Part shown: positions 53,701 through 62,077 of the stretch, piece after piece
Position numbering within the stretch: the stretch's first letter is position 1
How the letters are laid out: every line of letters starts with the position of its first letter
Assembly (NCBI GenBank): GCA_965214495.1
Contig: OZ243958.1
Location: forward strand, 1,736,001 to 1,800,000
Reading direction: 5' to 3'
Length of the DNA stretch: 64,000 bases
Source of the DNA: JANQOH01 sp965214495
GTDB lineage: Bacteria > Pseudomonadota > Alphaproteobacteria > UBA7887
Program-made: the position numbers and the translations under genes
Notes under the pieces: model-generated
What the model was told of the DNA's origin: nothing
What the model saw: the letters and a program-made list of their open reading frames with translations, nothing else
Database searches by the model: none

Positions 53701-54150
53701 GGCGCCGTGGTCGTCGCCCAACAGCATCAGCACACCGCCATGCCGCGCGGTTCCGGCGCTGTTGGCGTGCCGAACGGCGTCGCCGCAGCGGTCGACTCCG
53801 GGACCCTTGCCGTACCAGATGCCGACCACGCCGTCGTAGCGGGTCGGGCCGAGCATTCCGAGCTGCTGGCTGCCCCACACGGCGGTCGCCGCGAGGTCTT
53901 CGTTGACCCCCGGCTGAAACCGGATGTCGTGGCGGGCGAGGAAGGTGCGCGCCTGCCACAGCGCCCTGTCGTAGCCGCCGAGCGGCGAGCCGCGATAGCC
54001 GGAGACGAACACCCCGGTCTTCAACCCGGCGGCATCGTCGCGGCGGCGCTGGAGCATCGGCAGGCGAACCAGCGCCTGGGTGCCGGTCAGAAAGACGCTC
54101 CCGGAATCGAGCGCGTATTTGTCGTCCAGGGCGACGGCAGCCAGGGTCAT
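50707..54150 (-). CDS. Indolepyruvate ferredoxin oxidoreductase, fused subunits
   Basis: This protein of about 1,147 residues (start MTLAAVALDDKYALDSG) joins all parts of a 2-oxoacid:ferredoxin oxidoreductase. It has an N-terminal pyrimidine-binding domain (SGYRGSPLGGYD), a thiamine diphosphate domain with FCSGCPHNTST and NIGDGTYFHSGL, a cysteine-rich iron-sulfur region (CEGCGDCSTASNC, CNKDFSCIDGFCPS), and a gamma-type domain (AGIGGTGVVTVGAVLGMAA) with C-terminal DUF6537-like residues. Such fused enzymes oxidise aryl or branched 2-oxoacids to acyl-CoA and pass electrons to ferredoxin. An in-frame ATG at 54183 adds 11 residues. Its end overlaps the SDR start. Confidence 0.93.
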   Translation of the reverse strand: MTLAAVALDDKYALDSGSVFLTGTQALVRLPMLQRRRDDAAGLKTGVFVSGYRGSPLGGYDRALWQARTFLARHDIRFQPGVNEDLAATAVWGSQQLGMLGPTRYDGVVGIWYGKGPGVDRCGDAVRHANSAGTARHGGVLMLLGDDHGAKSSTLPHQSDFAMVDAMIPVLHPAGVQEFLDLGLHGIAASRYSGLWVGFKCVTAIVDSAATVAVEPGRLETALPEDFDMPADGLNIRWPDDRFAAEERLHEVKLAAIRAYARRNRLDRLIYRSPEARIGVVTSGKAFLDTMQALDDLGIDSAIAAALGLRLYKVALAWPLEPEGLRRFADGLEEIVVIEEKRGLIEEQVKSLLYGRERPPTVVGKRDETGAGLFSAARELSADRIAEVLGARLAARGGGRLSNRLNRFAARRDPAVSNVLRTPYFCSGCPHNTSTRVPEGSRALSGIGCHFMAQSMGRNTASYSQMGGEGVPWIGQAPFADEKHVFVNIGDGTYFHSGLLAIRAAVAAGVTATYKILYNDAVAMTGGQPVDGSLSVAQITHQLYGEGVRRIAVVADDPGKYPVGADFARGTQVHPRKELDSVQRALRSADGVTVLIYDQVCATEKRRRRKRGKMADPARWTVINDLVCEGCGDCSTASNCVSVEPLETPFGRKRQIDLSTCNKDFSCIDGFCPSFVTIEGGTPRKAGARTMAAPAPGPLPDPPAPNGGAEAPVGILVAGIGGTGVVTVGAVLGMAAHIEGKACTVLDTVGAAQKGGAVLSQIRIAPDADRLHALAIGRGRADLLLGCDIVVAASRDSLARLSVERSAAVVNSHNAPVAAFVSDPDFDFAGGVNRALIGKAAAPGKADFFDAAAFANAAFGDAIASNMLLLGFAYQKGRIPVSAAAIERAIELNGVAVAMNLGAFAWGRRAAVDPAALAVPTAEAPAEDDLESAIARRAAFLADYQDAAWAARYRDLVARARAVEAARLPGVERFAGAVARGAFKLMACKDEYEVARLHSDRRFIESIRARFDGDYRLRFHLAPPLLAKRDPNTGRLLKRTYGSWLLPVFRVLAALRGLRGTPFDLFGYTRERRAERKAIADYEALVEELTAGLTPDNHALACDLAELPERIRGYGHVKERAAVEAGAVRAVKLAAFRGRETIREAAE

Positions 54151-54234
54151 CGCGATCCCCCGATGGAGAAATCCGGCGCGCAACCTACCCGTCCGGGCCG
54201 GCGTCCGGCAAGGCGACGCGCGCCGCGGCCGAAC

Positions 54235-54972
54235 TCAGTCCTCGCCGCTGCGATCCTCGTCAGGGCAGAACCAGGCGAACAGCGCGGTGGCGAGCACGGC
54301 GCCGACGAGCTGGGCGGCGATGAACGCGGGCGCGTCCAGCGGACGGATACCGGTGAAACTGTCGGTGAAGGCGCGCGCGACGGTGACCGCGGGATTGGCG
54401 AACGAGGTGGAGGAGGTGAACCAGCAGCCGGCGGCGATGAACAACCCGACCGCCCAGGGCACGGCCTCCGGCCGGGTCCTCAGACAACCGAGGATGGCGG
54501 CAAGCAGGCCGAAGGTGGCGACCGCTTCGGCGGCCCACTGGCCGGGGCCGGTGCGCTCGTTGACGCCGACAGCGAGCAGCGGTTCGGCGAACATGAAATG
54601 CGCGAGCACGACTCCGAGAATGCCGCCGAACAGTTGGGCGCCGACATAGAGAAAGGCGGCGCGCGGCGCGATCGCCTTTTGCAGAGCGAAGCTCAACGTG
54701 ACCGCGGGATTGAAATGCGCGCCGGAGATCGGCCCGAAAACCAGGATGAGCACCACCAGAATCGCGCCCGTGGGCAGGGTGTTTCCGAGCAACGCCAGCG
54801 CCTGGTTGCCGCCGGCGAGGCGGTCGGCCATGATTCCCGACCCGACGATCACCGCGAGCAGCATGGCGGTTCCGACAGCTTCGGCCGCCAGACGGCGGCC
54901 CGGCGTTCCGGCGTGCAGCCGCGCGACGGCGCGCACCCGGCCCTCCCGGCGGGCATTCCTCGTTCTCGTCAC
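54235..54972 (-). CDS. Aquaporin / MIP family channel
   Basis: This 245-residue protein has about six membrane helices and both pore-forming NPA loops, HFNPAVTLS (first half) and FANPAVTVAR (second half). The C-terminus is acidic (CPDEDRSGED). Residues lining the pore cannot be read reliably enough to decide between water, glycerol and arsenite. Some members of this group sit in arsenic loci, but no ars gene is next to it. It is 84 bp downstream of the oxidoreductase gene start and transcribed towards it. Confidence 0.9.
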   Translation of the reverse strand: MTRTRNARREGRVRAVARLHAGTPGRRLAAEAVGTAMLLAVIVGSGIMADRLAGGNQALALLGNTLPTGAILVVLILVFGPISGAHFNPAVTLSFALQKAIAPRAAFLYVGAQLFGGILGVVLAHFMFAEPLLAVGVNERTGPGQWAAEAVATFGLLAAILGCLRTRPEAVPWAVGLFIAAGCWFTSSTSFANPAVTVARAFTDSFTGIRPLDAPAFIAAQLVGAVLATALFAWFCPDEDRSGED

Positions 54973-55122
54973 GGCTTTTCAGGGGCTTCCCCGGCGCCCG
55001 GACGGGACCCTTCCCCATCCGCTGCCGCGCACTTACCATAGGCGTCCATGGCGCTGTCAAACGCTGTATGATGCCGGTCCACGGCGCAGCAATCGGTCCG
55101 ACACGCCAAGGGTGCCTCGGCG

Positions 55123-56139
55123 ATGCCATCAGACTCCGTCGATTCAAGGGAACGTTCCGGCGGCGGCTATGTCGGCGTCGGCGCGAGCCTTCGCCAGTCG
55201 CGAGTCGAGGCCGGCCAGAACATCGCGCAGGTGGCAGCGGCGCTGCGTATTCGCCGCCCGCATCTGGAGGCGATCGAGGACGGCCGGTTCGAAGACCTGC
55301 CGGGACAGGTCTATGCGATCGGCTTCATCCGCTCTTACGCGGACCATCTGGAACTCGATTCCGACTGGGTGGTGGACCGTTTTCGCGAGGAGACGAACCC
55401 GAAGGAATCGGAAGCGGACCTGCATTTCCCCGACCCGCCGGCGCGAAGCTGGCGCCCCCATCTCGGCGTTCTGGCGGTCGCCGTCACCCTGGCCGCGATC
55501 GGCTATGGCGGCTGGCGTTTTCTCCAGGACCCCGGCGACCCCGCCGAGGAGATCGCCGTCGCCGCTCAAGATCGTCCGAGCGTCGAGGCAGGCGCCGGAA
55601 GCCCGACCGGGTTCGGCGAAGACGATGCCGGTCGAACCGGTTCGACGGCGGACGAACGCCCGCCCGACGGCGACACTCCGCCGGCGGTCGATGAAGCGCC
55701 GCCGCCCGATTCGGTTGCGCCGGCGCCCGGAGTCGACGAGGCCGGCGAAACGCTCGCCGCCGCGGGCGAAACGCTCGCCGCCGCCGGCGCAACCGAGATG
55801 CCTCCGATCGTTGCGCCGGAAGCCGCCGGCGCGGCCCGGCCCGGCGGTTCTCCGTTGGACATCGACAGCCGGGTCCTGTTGCGGGCCCGCAGCCTGAGCT
55901 GGGTCCAGGTGCACGGGCCGGACGACGAAACCGTCATGACGCGCAATCTGCAACCCGGCGACGTTTACGAGGTCCCCAACCGGCCCGGATTCACGCTAAT
56001 GACCGGCAACGCCGGCGGTATCGAGATCGAGGTCGACGGCGTGCCGCTGCCGCCCCTCGGCGACGAAGGCACGGTGCGGCGCAACGTGTCTCTCGACCCG
56101 GAAGCGCTGATGGAGACCTACAGCGCAGCCACGCCCTAG
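55123..56139 (+). CDS. rodZ: RodZ-like cytoskeletal membrane protein
   Basis: This 338-residue protein has an N-terminal helix-turn-helix of the HTH_25 type (GASLRQSRVEAGQNIAQVAAALRIRRPHLEAIEDGRFEDLP, in residues 19-62, with the YAIGFIRSYADHL extension), one membrane helix at about 113-131, a Pro/Glu/Ala-rich linker (about 145-235), and a periplasmic DUF4115 domain near the end (LLRARSLSWVQVHGPD). This order is that of RodZ, which couples MreB to the cell-wall machinery. In alphaproteobacteria it commonly precedes ispG, as here (48 bp). ATG 55123 gives a normal length. Confidence 0.88.
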   Translation: MPSDSVDSRERSGGGYVGVGASLRQSRVEAGQNIAQVAAALRIRRPHLEAIEDGRFEDLPGQVYAIGFIRSYADHLELDSDWVVDRFREETNPKESEADLHFPDPPARSWRPHLGVLAVAVTLAAIGYGGWRFLQDPGDPAEEIAVAAQDRPSVEAGAGSPTGFGEDDAGRTGSTADERPPDGDTPPAVDEAPPPDSVAPAPGVDEAGETLAAAGETLAAAGATEMPPIVAPEAAGAARPGGSPLDIDSRVLLRARSLSWVQVHGPDDETVMTRNLQPGDVYEVPNRPGFTLMTGNAGGIEIEVDGVPLPPLGDEGTVRRNVSLDPEALMETYSAATP

Positions 56140-56187
56140 CGGCGGCGCGTCGTTCGTTCCGGTCTCCCGGTTGCGAGGAATCGAATC

Positions 56188-57303
56188 GTGAGCGTTCGCC
56201 CCTATCGTGACGTCGCGCGGCGCCGGTCGCGCCGCATCCGCGTCGGCGCAGTGACCGTCGGCGGCGGCGCGCCGATCGCCGTGCAGTCGATGACCAATAC
56301 GCCCACCGCCGACGTGCGCGCGACACTGGCCCAGATCCGCGCGCTGGAAGCGGCAGGAGCGGACATCGTCAGGGTTTCGTGTCCCGACGAGGACTCGACC
56401 GCGGCACTGGCGGCCATCGCGCGCGAGGCGGCGGTTCCGATCGTCGCCGACATCCATTTCCACTACCGGCGCGCGATCGAGGCCGCTCGCGCCGGGGCCG
56501 CCTGCCTGCGGATCAATCCGGGCAATATCGGCTCGCCGCAGCGGGTGCGCGAGGTGGTGAAGGCGGCCAGGGATCACGATTGTTCGATGCGCATCGGAGT
56601 CAATGCGGGGTCGCTCGAGCGCAGCCTGCTCGAACGCTACGGCGAACCGTGCCCGGATGCGATGGTGGAGAGTGCGCTGAACCACGCCCGCATTCTGGAA
56701 GACCACGACTTCCGGGAGTTCAAGATCAGCGTCAAGGCGTCGGACGTATTCCTTGCCGTCGCCGCCTATCGGGGCCTCGCCGAAGCGTGCGATTACCCGC
56801 TCCATGTGGGTATCACGGAGGCCGGCGGGTTGACCGTCGGCACGGTTAAATCGTCGATCGGGATCGGCGCCTTGCTGTGGTCGGGGATCGGCGACACCAT
56901 CCGCGTGTCGCTGTCCGCCGATCCGGTGGAAGAGGTCAAGGTGGGGTTCGAGATCCTGAAGGCGCTGGGACTGCGCCATCGCGGGGTCAACGTCATCGCC
57001 TGCCCGTCCTGCGCGCGCCAGCAGTTTCCGGTGATCGAGACGGTGGCCGCGCTGGAGGAACGGCTGGCGCACATCGCCACACCGATGACGCTGTCGATCA
57101 TCGGTTGTGTCGTCAACGGGCCGGGCGAAGCGCGCGAAACCGATATCGGGCTGACCGGCGGCGGGCGCGGCACCCATCAGGTGTATCTGAACGGCATCGC
57201 CGACCATCGCATCAGGGACGGCGATCTGGTCGACCGCGTGGTGCGGCTTGTGGAGAACAAGGCGGCCGAGATCGAAGCGTCGCGGCGGGCGGCCGCCGAC
57301 TGA
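56188..57303 (+). CDS. ispG: 4-hydroxy-3-methylbut-2-en-1-yl diphosphate synthase (IspG/GcpE)
   Basis: This 371-residue iron-sulfur enzyme makes HMBPP in the methylerythritol phosphate route to isoprenoids. The N-terminal TIM barrel has VQSMTNTPTADV and INPGNIG. The C-terminal domain carries the [4Fe-4S] cysteines Cys272 and Cys275 (ACPSCARQQF) and Cys307 (CVVNGPGEA). All are intact. The start is GTG at 56188. It is followed by prfA after 6 bp. In many relatives hisS lies between them and is missing here. Confidence 0.95.
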   Translation: MSVRPYRDVARRRSRRIRVGAVTVGGGAPIAVQSMTNTPTADVRATLAQIRALEAAGADIVRVSCPDEDSTAALAAIAREAAVPIVADIHFHYRRAIEAARAGAACLRINPGNIGSPQRVREVVKAARDHDCSMRIGVNAGSLERSLLERYGEPCPDAMVESALNHARILEDHDFREFKISVKASDVFLAVAAYRGLAEACDYPLHVGITEAGGLTVGTVKSSIGIGALLWSGIGDTIRVSLSADPVEEVKVGFEILKALGLRHRGVNVIACPSCARQQFPVIETVAALEERLAHIATPMTLSIIGCVVNGPGEARETDIGLTGGGRGTHQVYLNGIADHRIRDGDLVDRVVRLVENKAAEIEASRRAAAD

Positions 57304-57309
57304 TCCGCC

Positions 57310-58383
57310 ATGAGTTTCGACGACAGGCTGGCGCGAATCCTCGCGAGGCAAACCGAACTCGCCGACCGTCTGGGCGGCGAGAGCGTCTCGAACGAAGAGC
57401 GCGCGGCGCTGTCGCGCGAGTATGCCGGCCTGGTCCCGGTGGCCGAACGAATCGCCGAGCGCGCCGCCCTGTTCGCCGAGATCGCCGACCTCGAAGGGAT
57501 GCTCGCGGACCCGGCGACCGACGCCGAGATGCGGGCGCTCGCCGAAAGCGAACTCGCGGCCTGCCGCGCGCGCGGGCCGGCGATCGACCGGGCGCTTCGG
57601 CTGGCGCTGCTGCCGCGCGACGAAGCCGACGACCGGGACGTCATCCTGGAAATCCGCGCCGGAACCGGCGGCGAGGAAGCCGCGCTCTTCGCGGCCGACC
57701 TGTATCGGATGTATCAGCGCTATGCGGAACGCCGGGGATGGCGCTTCGAAATACTCGGTCTGTCGGAAACCGGGATCGGCGGGGTCAAGGAAGCGAGCGC
57801 GGCGCTCAAGGGCGCCGGCGCGTTCGCACGCCTGAAATACGAGTCGGGCGTGCATCGCGTGCAACGGGTGCCGAAGACCGAGTCTTCGGGCCGCATCCAT
57901 ACATCGGCGGCGACGGTTGCCGTGTTGCCGGAGGCGGGGGACGTCGATGTGAGGATCGACGACAAGGACCTGCGCATCGACGTGTTCCGCGCCAGCGGTC
58001 CCGGCGGCCAATCGGTCAACACGACCGACAGCGCGGTGCGCATCACCCATCTGCCGACCGGGATCGTGGTCTCGCAACAGGACGAGAAATCGCAGCACAA
58101 GAACCGCGCCCGGGCGCTGCGCATCATGCGGGCCCGGCTCTACGAGCGCGAACGCGCGCGGCGCGAGGCGGCGCGGGCGGCCGACCGGCGGGCGCAGGTC
58201 GGCAGCGGCGACCGGTCGGAACGCATCCGCACCTACAACTTCCCGCAAGGAAGGGTCACCGACCACCGGATCAACAAGAGCCTCTTCGACATCGACGCGA
58301 TGATGGACGGCGCATCGCTCGACGAGTTCGTCGATGCGCTGGTGGCCGACTCGCAAGCCGCGCAGCTCGCCGAACTGGCGTGA
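57310..58383 (+). CDS. prfA: Peptide chain release factor 1
   Basis: This 357-residue protein has the GGQ motif that triggers peptide release (residues 232-234, in ASGPGGQSVNTTDSAVR) and the PxT-type stop-codon reading segment (RVPKTESSGRIHTSA). It reads UAA and UAG. The normal RF1 helical N-terminus and C-terminal GRVTDHRINKSLFD are present. Its stop overlaps the GTG start of prmC, its methylating enzyme, a near-universal pair. Confidence 0.96.
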   Translation: MSFDDRLARILARQTELADRLGGESVSNEERAALSREYAGLVPVAERIAERAALFAEIADLEGMLADPATDAEMRALAESELAACRARGPAIDRALRLALLPRDEADDRDVILEIRAGTGGEEAALFAADLYRMYQRYAERRGWRFEILGLSETGIGGVKEASAALKGAGAFARLKYESGVHRVQRVPKTESSGRIHTSAATVAVLPEAGDVDVRIDDKDLRIDVFRASGPGGQSVNTTDSAVRITHLPTGIVVSQQDEKSQHKNRARALRIMRARLYERERARREAARAADRRAQVGSGDRSERIRTYNFPQGRVTDHRINKSLFDIDAMMDGASLDEFVDALVADSQAAQLAELA

Positions 58384-59231
58384 CCTCGCGCGCGCCGAGG
58401 GTCGAGGCCGCGTTACGCGGGGCGGCGCGGCGCCTGGCGCGGTGCGGCTGCGACTCGCCGCGACGGGCGGCGCGGGTGCTTCTCCATCACGCGACCGGCA
58501 TCGACCGGACGCGGCAGCTCGCGGCACCCGACGCGCGGCTCGACGCGGCAGCGTGTGCGCGCTTCGCGGCGCTGGTGCGGCGGCGGGCGGCGCGGGAACC
58601 GCTGGCCTACATCACCGGGACGCGCGAGTTCCGGAGCCTCGATTTCGCCGTGACCCCGGCCGCCCTGATCCCGCGGCCGGACAGCGAAACGACGGTCGAG
58701 GCCGCCCTGGCGCGCGCGAGTCAGCGGCCGCGCCGCGTGCTCGACCTGGGCACGGGATCGGGCTGCCTGCTGCTCGCGCTGCTGGGTGAGTGGCCCTCAG
58801 CGTTCGGGGTCGGGGTAGATCGCCGCCCCGACACGGTGGCGCTCGCGGCGTCGAATGCGCACGCACTGGGCATGGCCGGGCGGTGCGCGTTCGTCGCCGC
58901 CGACTGGGGCGGCGCCATCGACGGGCGCTTCGACGTCATCGTCTGCAACCCGCCCTACGTCGCCAGCGGCGAGATGGACGGACTGGCGCCCGAGCTCGCT
59001 TACGAGCCGAGGCTGGCGCTCGACGGCGGCGCGGACGGTCTGGCCAGCTACCGGGCGGTCACAGCGGATGCGGCGCGGCTGCTGGACCCCGGCGGCATCG
59101 CGGCGTTCGAGATCGGCGCGGGGCAGGAAGACGCGGTGCGCACCCTTATGCGCGCCGCCGGCCTGCGCGATATCGCGGCGCACCGCGACCTGTCGGGAAC
59201 GGTGCGCTGCCTGTCGGCGGGCCGGTCGTGA
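58380..59231 (+). CDS. prmC: Release factor glutamine methyltransferase PrmC
   Basis: This 283-residue enzyme methylates the Gln of the GGQ motif in RF1 and RF2. It has an N-terminal helical domain (YITGTREFRSLDFAV with IPRPDSETTVEAAL), SAM motif I VLDLGTGSGCLLLAL, and the catalytic NPPY at residues 190-193 (VCNPPYVASGEM). GTG 58380 overlaps the prfA stop (GTGA), so the pair is coupled. The frame extends far upstream as a shadow of prfA. Confidence 0.94.
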   Translation: MTSRAPRVEAALRGAARRLARCGCDSPRRAARVLLHHATGIDRTRQLAAPDARLDAAACARFAALVRRRAAREPLAYITGTREFRSLDFAVTPAALIPRPDSETTVEAALARASQRPRRVLDLGTGSGCLLLALLGEWPSAFGVGVDRRPDTVALAASNAHALGMAGRCAFVAADWGGAIDGRFDVIVCNPPYVASGEMDGLAPELAYEPRLALDGGADGLASYRAVTADAARLLDPGGIAAFEIGAGQEDAVRTLMRAAGLRDIAAHRDLSGTVRCLSAGRS

Positions 59232-59239
59232 CGGGCATT

Positions 59240-60247
59240 CTACCCGGCCACCGTCTCCCAACTCCCGGTTCGGACCGAGGCGAACAGCGCGTCGAGCGCC
59301 CGCATATTGGCCACCGCGTCTTCGATCGGCCAGGGCATCGGAAGGCCGTCGCGCAGGCATCGCGAAACCGCGTCGCCCTGACAGGTGTATTGATCGACCG
59401 GCGGGATCTCGATGGTTTCGTCGGCGACCGGGCCGGGGAAACCGCCGCCGCCGAGAAACAGGCGGCAGGGGCGGTCCGGCTCCATGACGAACGGGAACTC
59501 CACGCGCAACCACCCCTCGGTACCGAGAACGACGAGGCCCTGATGGCGGGCGACCTGGGTCGAACAGACGAAACTCGCCTGGCCGCCGGGGAAGACGAGG
59601 ACCGCGCTGGCCAGACGGTCGGTTCCGAAGACCGGGTCGCGCTCCGCCAGCGCCATGACGCGGATCGGCTCGGCGGCGAACACGAACCGCGCGATCACCG
59701 TCGGGTAGCAACCGATGTCGTAGAGGCCGCCGCCGCCGGTTTCGCGCCGGTTGCGGATGTTCTGCGGGTCGCGGTTGTCGTAGGCGAAGCTCGCCTGGAC
59801 CGCGCGCACCGCGCCAAGGCGGCCGGAATCGATGAGTTCGCGCGCCTTCAGCCATTGCGGATGGTGGCGGACCATGAAGGCTTCCTGAACCTGGCGTCCG
59901 GTGCGGTCGCGCGCCGCGATCAGGGTTTCGGCCTCGGCGGCGGTGAGCGCGACCGGCTTTTCGCACAGCACATGCTTGCCGGCTTCGAGCGCGCGAACCG
60001 TCCACGGCACGTGCAGATGGTTGGGCAGCGGGTTGTAAACCGCCTCGATGTCGGGATCGTCGAGCAATGCCTCGTAGCTTCCGTAGCTGCGGGGGATGCC
60101 GAGCTCGCGGGCGGCGGCGGCGGCGCGCGCCGGGTCGCGCGAGGCGATGGCCTCGATGCGACAATGCGCGCCGGCCTGCATGGCGGGGATCACCTTTTCC
60201 GTCGCGATGCGCGCGACGCCGAGCACGCCCCAACGAACCGGCTCCAT
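59240..60247 (-). CDS. Gfo/Idh/MocA family oxidoreductase
   Basis: This 335-residue protein has an N-terminal Rossmann domain (GVLGVARIATEKVIPAM, residues about 5-21), the family motif CEKPVALTAAEAE with the catalytic Lys, and a C-terminal beta-sheet domain containing YDIGCYPTVIARFVFAAEP (DxGxH/Y-type active site). Members oxidise sugars, inositols or related alcohols with NAD(P). The substrate is unknown. It is divergent from an enolase-superfamily gene (104 bp between starts), which hints at a shared sugar-acid or polyol pathway. Confidence 0.88.
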   Translation of the reverse strand: MEPVRWGVLGVARIATEKVIPAMQAGAHCRIEAIASRDPARAAAAARELGIPRSYGSYEALLDDPDIEAVYNPLPNHLHVPWTVRALEAGKHVLCEKPVALTAAEAETLIAARDRTGRQVQEAFMVRHHPQWLKARELIDSGRLGAVRAVQASFAYDNRDPQNIRNRRETGGGGLYDIGCYPTVIARFVFAAEPIRVMALAERDPVFGTDRLASAVLVFPGGQASFVCSTQVARHQGLVVLGTEGWLRVEFPFVMEPDRPCRLFLGGGGFPGPVADETIEIPPVDQYTCQGDAVSRCLRDGLPMPWPIEDAVANMRALDALFASVRTGSWETVAG

Positions 60248-60351
60248 TTCGTCCTCCCTCGAATCCGCGCTTCCGTGCGCAGCTTGACGGCGCCGATGCC
60301 GAATTGCCAGTCTGCGCGGCGGTCGCGGAACGGGACGAAGGAGGCCGGGCC

Positions 60352-61518
60352 ATGAAGATCGTCAAAGTGTCGGCGGACTGGATTCACGTGCCGATCGCCG
60401 CCGAGCGCCAGCACCGGTCGGATTTCGGGCAGGTGAACTCGTTCGATTCGGCGCTGGTGCGCATCGAGACCCAGGGCGGCATCACCGGATACGGCGAGGC
60501 CAAGGCGCAGGTCGGCAGCGCTGCCGACTGCCGCGCGATGTGCGCCCTGATCGAGCGGGAACTCGGTCCGATTCTCGTCGGCGAGGACGCGCGCGATATC
60601 TCGCGCCTGTGGGACACGATGTATAACGGCTCGCGTGCGCATTACGCGATCGGGCGCGGGCACGTCTTCCCGATCATGGGGCGGCGCGGTATCACCGTCG
60701 CGGCGATCAGCGGTATCGACATCGCGCTGTGGGACATTCTGGGCAAGTCGCTGGGCGCGCCGGTGTGGCGGTTGCTGGGCGGGCGCCGGCAAAGGCGGAT
60801 GCCGGCCTACGCTTCCGGCGGCTGGGCGCCGGCGGAGCGCATCGCCCAAGAGCTGCAAGGGTTCATCGACCGCGGCAACTTCAACGCCGTGAAGATGCGC
60901 GTGGGCGCGGGAGACGGGACTCTGGCGCATTCGATCGCCCGGGTTCGCGCCGCCCGCGAGGGGCTGGGGGACTCGATCGGTATCATGTGCGACGCCCACG
61001 GCACCTGGACCGTCGCCGAGGCCCGGCGCTTCTGCCGCACGGTCGCCGAATGCGATGTCGGCTGGCTGGAAGAGCCGGTGACCGCCGACGACAAGCCGGG
61101 CCTCGCCGAGGTACGCGCGTCCACCGACATTCCCATCGCGACCGGGGAGTCCGAGTTCACCCGCTTCGCCTTCCGTGACCTGGCGCTGTTGCGGGCGGCG
61201 GACATCTTCCAGCCCGATCCCTCGATCGCCGGCGGCATCACCGAACTGATGCGGATCGAGGCGCTGGCAAGCGCGCATCAGGTCCGGCTGGCGCCGCACA
61301 TGTGGGGCGGCGCACTGACCTTTGCCGCCGGAATGCACGTTGCGGCGGCGGCCAGCAGCGGCTTCACGCTGGAATACTCGCTCGGCGCCAACCCGATGCT
61401 GCACGAACTCGCGGTGGAGGATTTCACCGTCGACGACGGGACGCTGGAAATCCCGGAGCGCGCGGGGCTGGGGGTGACCATCGACGAATCCTTCGCCGCG
61501 CGCTACCGCGTGAGCTGA
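60352..61518 (+). CDS. Enolase-superfamily enzyme (mandelate racemase / sugar-acid dehydratase type)
   Basis: This 388-residue protein has a capping domain (DWIHVPIAAERQHRSDFGQ) and barrel. The first catalytic motif reads VKMRVG (KxR rather than KxK), followed by the metal ligands Asp in MCDAHGTWT, Glu in WLEEPV and Glu in ATGESE, and a late His in APHMWGG. It is about 30 percent similar by eye to the paralogue at 27.1 kb in motif order only. Start ATG 60352 follows GGAGGCCGGGCC. A MaoC-type gene follows 11 bp later and a Gfo/Idh gene diverges upstream. Confidence 0.87.
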   Translation: MKIVKVSADWIHVPIAAERQHRSDFGQVNSFDSALVRIETQGGITGYGEAKAQVGSAADCRAMCALIERELGPILVGEDARDISRLWDTMYNGSRAHYAIGRGHVFPIMGRRGITVAAISGIDIALWDILGKSLGAPVWRLLGGRRQRRMPAYASGGWAPAERIAQELQGFIDRGNFNAVKMRVGAGDGTLAHSIARVRAAREGLGDSIGIMCDAHGTWTVAEARRFCRTVAECDVGWLEEPVTADDKPGLAEVRASTDIPIATGESEFTRFAFRDLALLRAADIFQPDPSIAGGITELMRIEALASAHQVRLAPHMWGGALTFAAGMHVAAAASSGFTLEYSLGANPMLHELAVEDFTVDDGTLEIPERAGLGVTIDESFAARYRVS

Positions 61519-61529
61519 ACAGCGCGGCC

Positions 61530-62045
61530 ATGCGTTATCTGGAGGATTTCGTTCCGGGTCAGGTGTTCGATCTCGGGCGCCGGACGGTGACTCGAGACGA
61601 GATCGTAGCGTTCGCGCAAGCGTTCGATCCGCAACCGTTTCACGTGGACGAGACGGCCGCGGCGGACTCGATCTACAGCGGCGTGATCGCGAGCGGCTGG
61701 CACACGGTTTCGCTGTTCATGCGGCTTCTGGTCGATGGGTTGTTACGGGATTCGGCGAGCCTCGGCTCGCCCGGTGTCGACGAGCTGCGCTGGCCGAATC
61801 CGGTGCGTCCCGGCGACACGCTGAGCGCGAGCGCCTCAATCCGCACGGTAACGCCGTCGCGCAGCAAGCCCGACCGCGGGATCGTGCGCGTGGACTACGA
61901 GATGCGCAACCAGCACGGAACCCCGGTGCTGTCGATGAAAGGAATCGGGATGTTCCGCCGGCGCCCCCGAGACCCGTCGGCGCCCGACCGCCGAACGGCT
62001 CCGCTATCTCGATGCCGGGAGAAAGAAGGGCCGGCCGTCGGGTGA
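61530..62045 (+). CDS. MaoC family hot-dog hydratase/dehydratase
   Basis: This 171-residue single hot-dog protein opens YLEDFVPGQVFDLGRRTVTRDEI. It has the active-site region AFDPQPFHVDETAA (Asp and His of the R-hydratase motif), then GVIASGWHTVSLFMRL and PVRPGDTLSAS. MaoC proteins hydrate enoyl-CoA or similar thioesters. It is read after the enolase-superfamily gene. The C-terminal 30 residues are Pro/Arg-rich and overlap a hairpin, so they may be a non-conserved tail. Confidence 0.88.
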   Translation: MRYLEDFVPGQVFDLGRRTVTRDEIVAFAQAFDPQPFHVDETAAADSIYSGVIASGWHTVSLFMRLLVDGLLRDSASLGSPGVDELRWPNPVRPGDTLSASASIRTVTPSRSKPDRGIVRVDYEMRNQHGTPVLSMKGIGMFRRRPRDPSAPDRRTAPLSRCREKEGPAVG

Positions 62046-62055
62046 CGACCGGCCC
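62020..62055 (-). terminator. Probable terminator of the PQQ dehydrogenase transcript
   Basis: The stem GGGCCGG-C-CGTC pairs with GACG-A-CCGGCCC around the loop GGGT. Reading on the - strand it is followed by CTTCTTTCTC, a T-rich tail. It is 22 bp after the stop codon of the dehydrogenase gene and overlaps the end of the convergent MaoC gene. Confidence 0.5.
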
Positions 62056-62077
62056 CTGAAGTTCGGTCCCTGCCCGA

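Noticed and set aside
50803..55041. A 1,412-residue open frame on the + strand across the indolepyruvate oxidoreductase and aquaporin genes
   Set aside because: It is the antisense shadow of clearly recognised - strand genes; the translation is Arg/Asp/Gly-rich with no family resemblance, as expected in GC-rich DNA.
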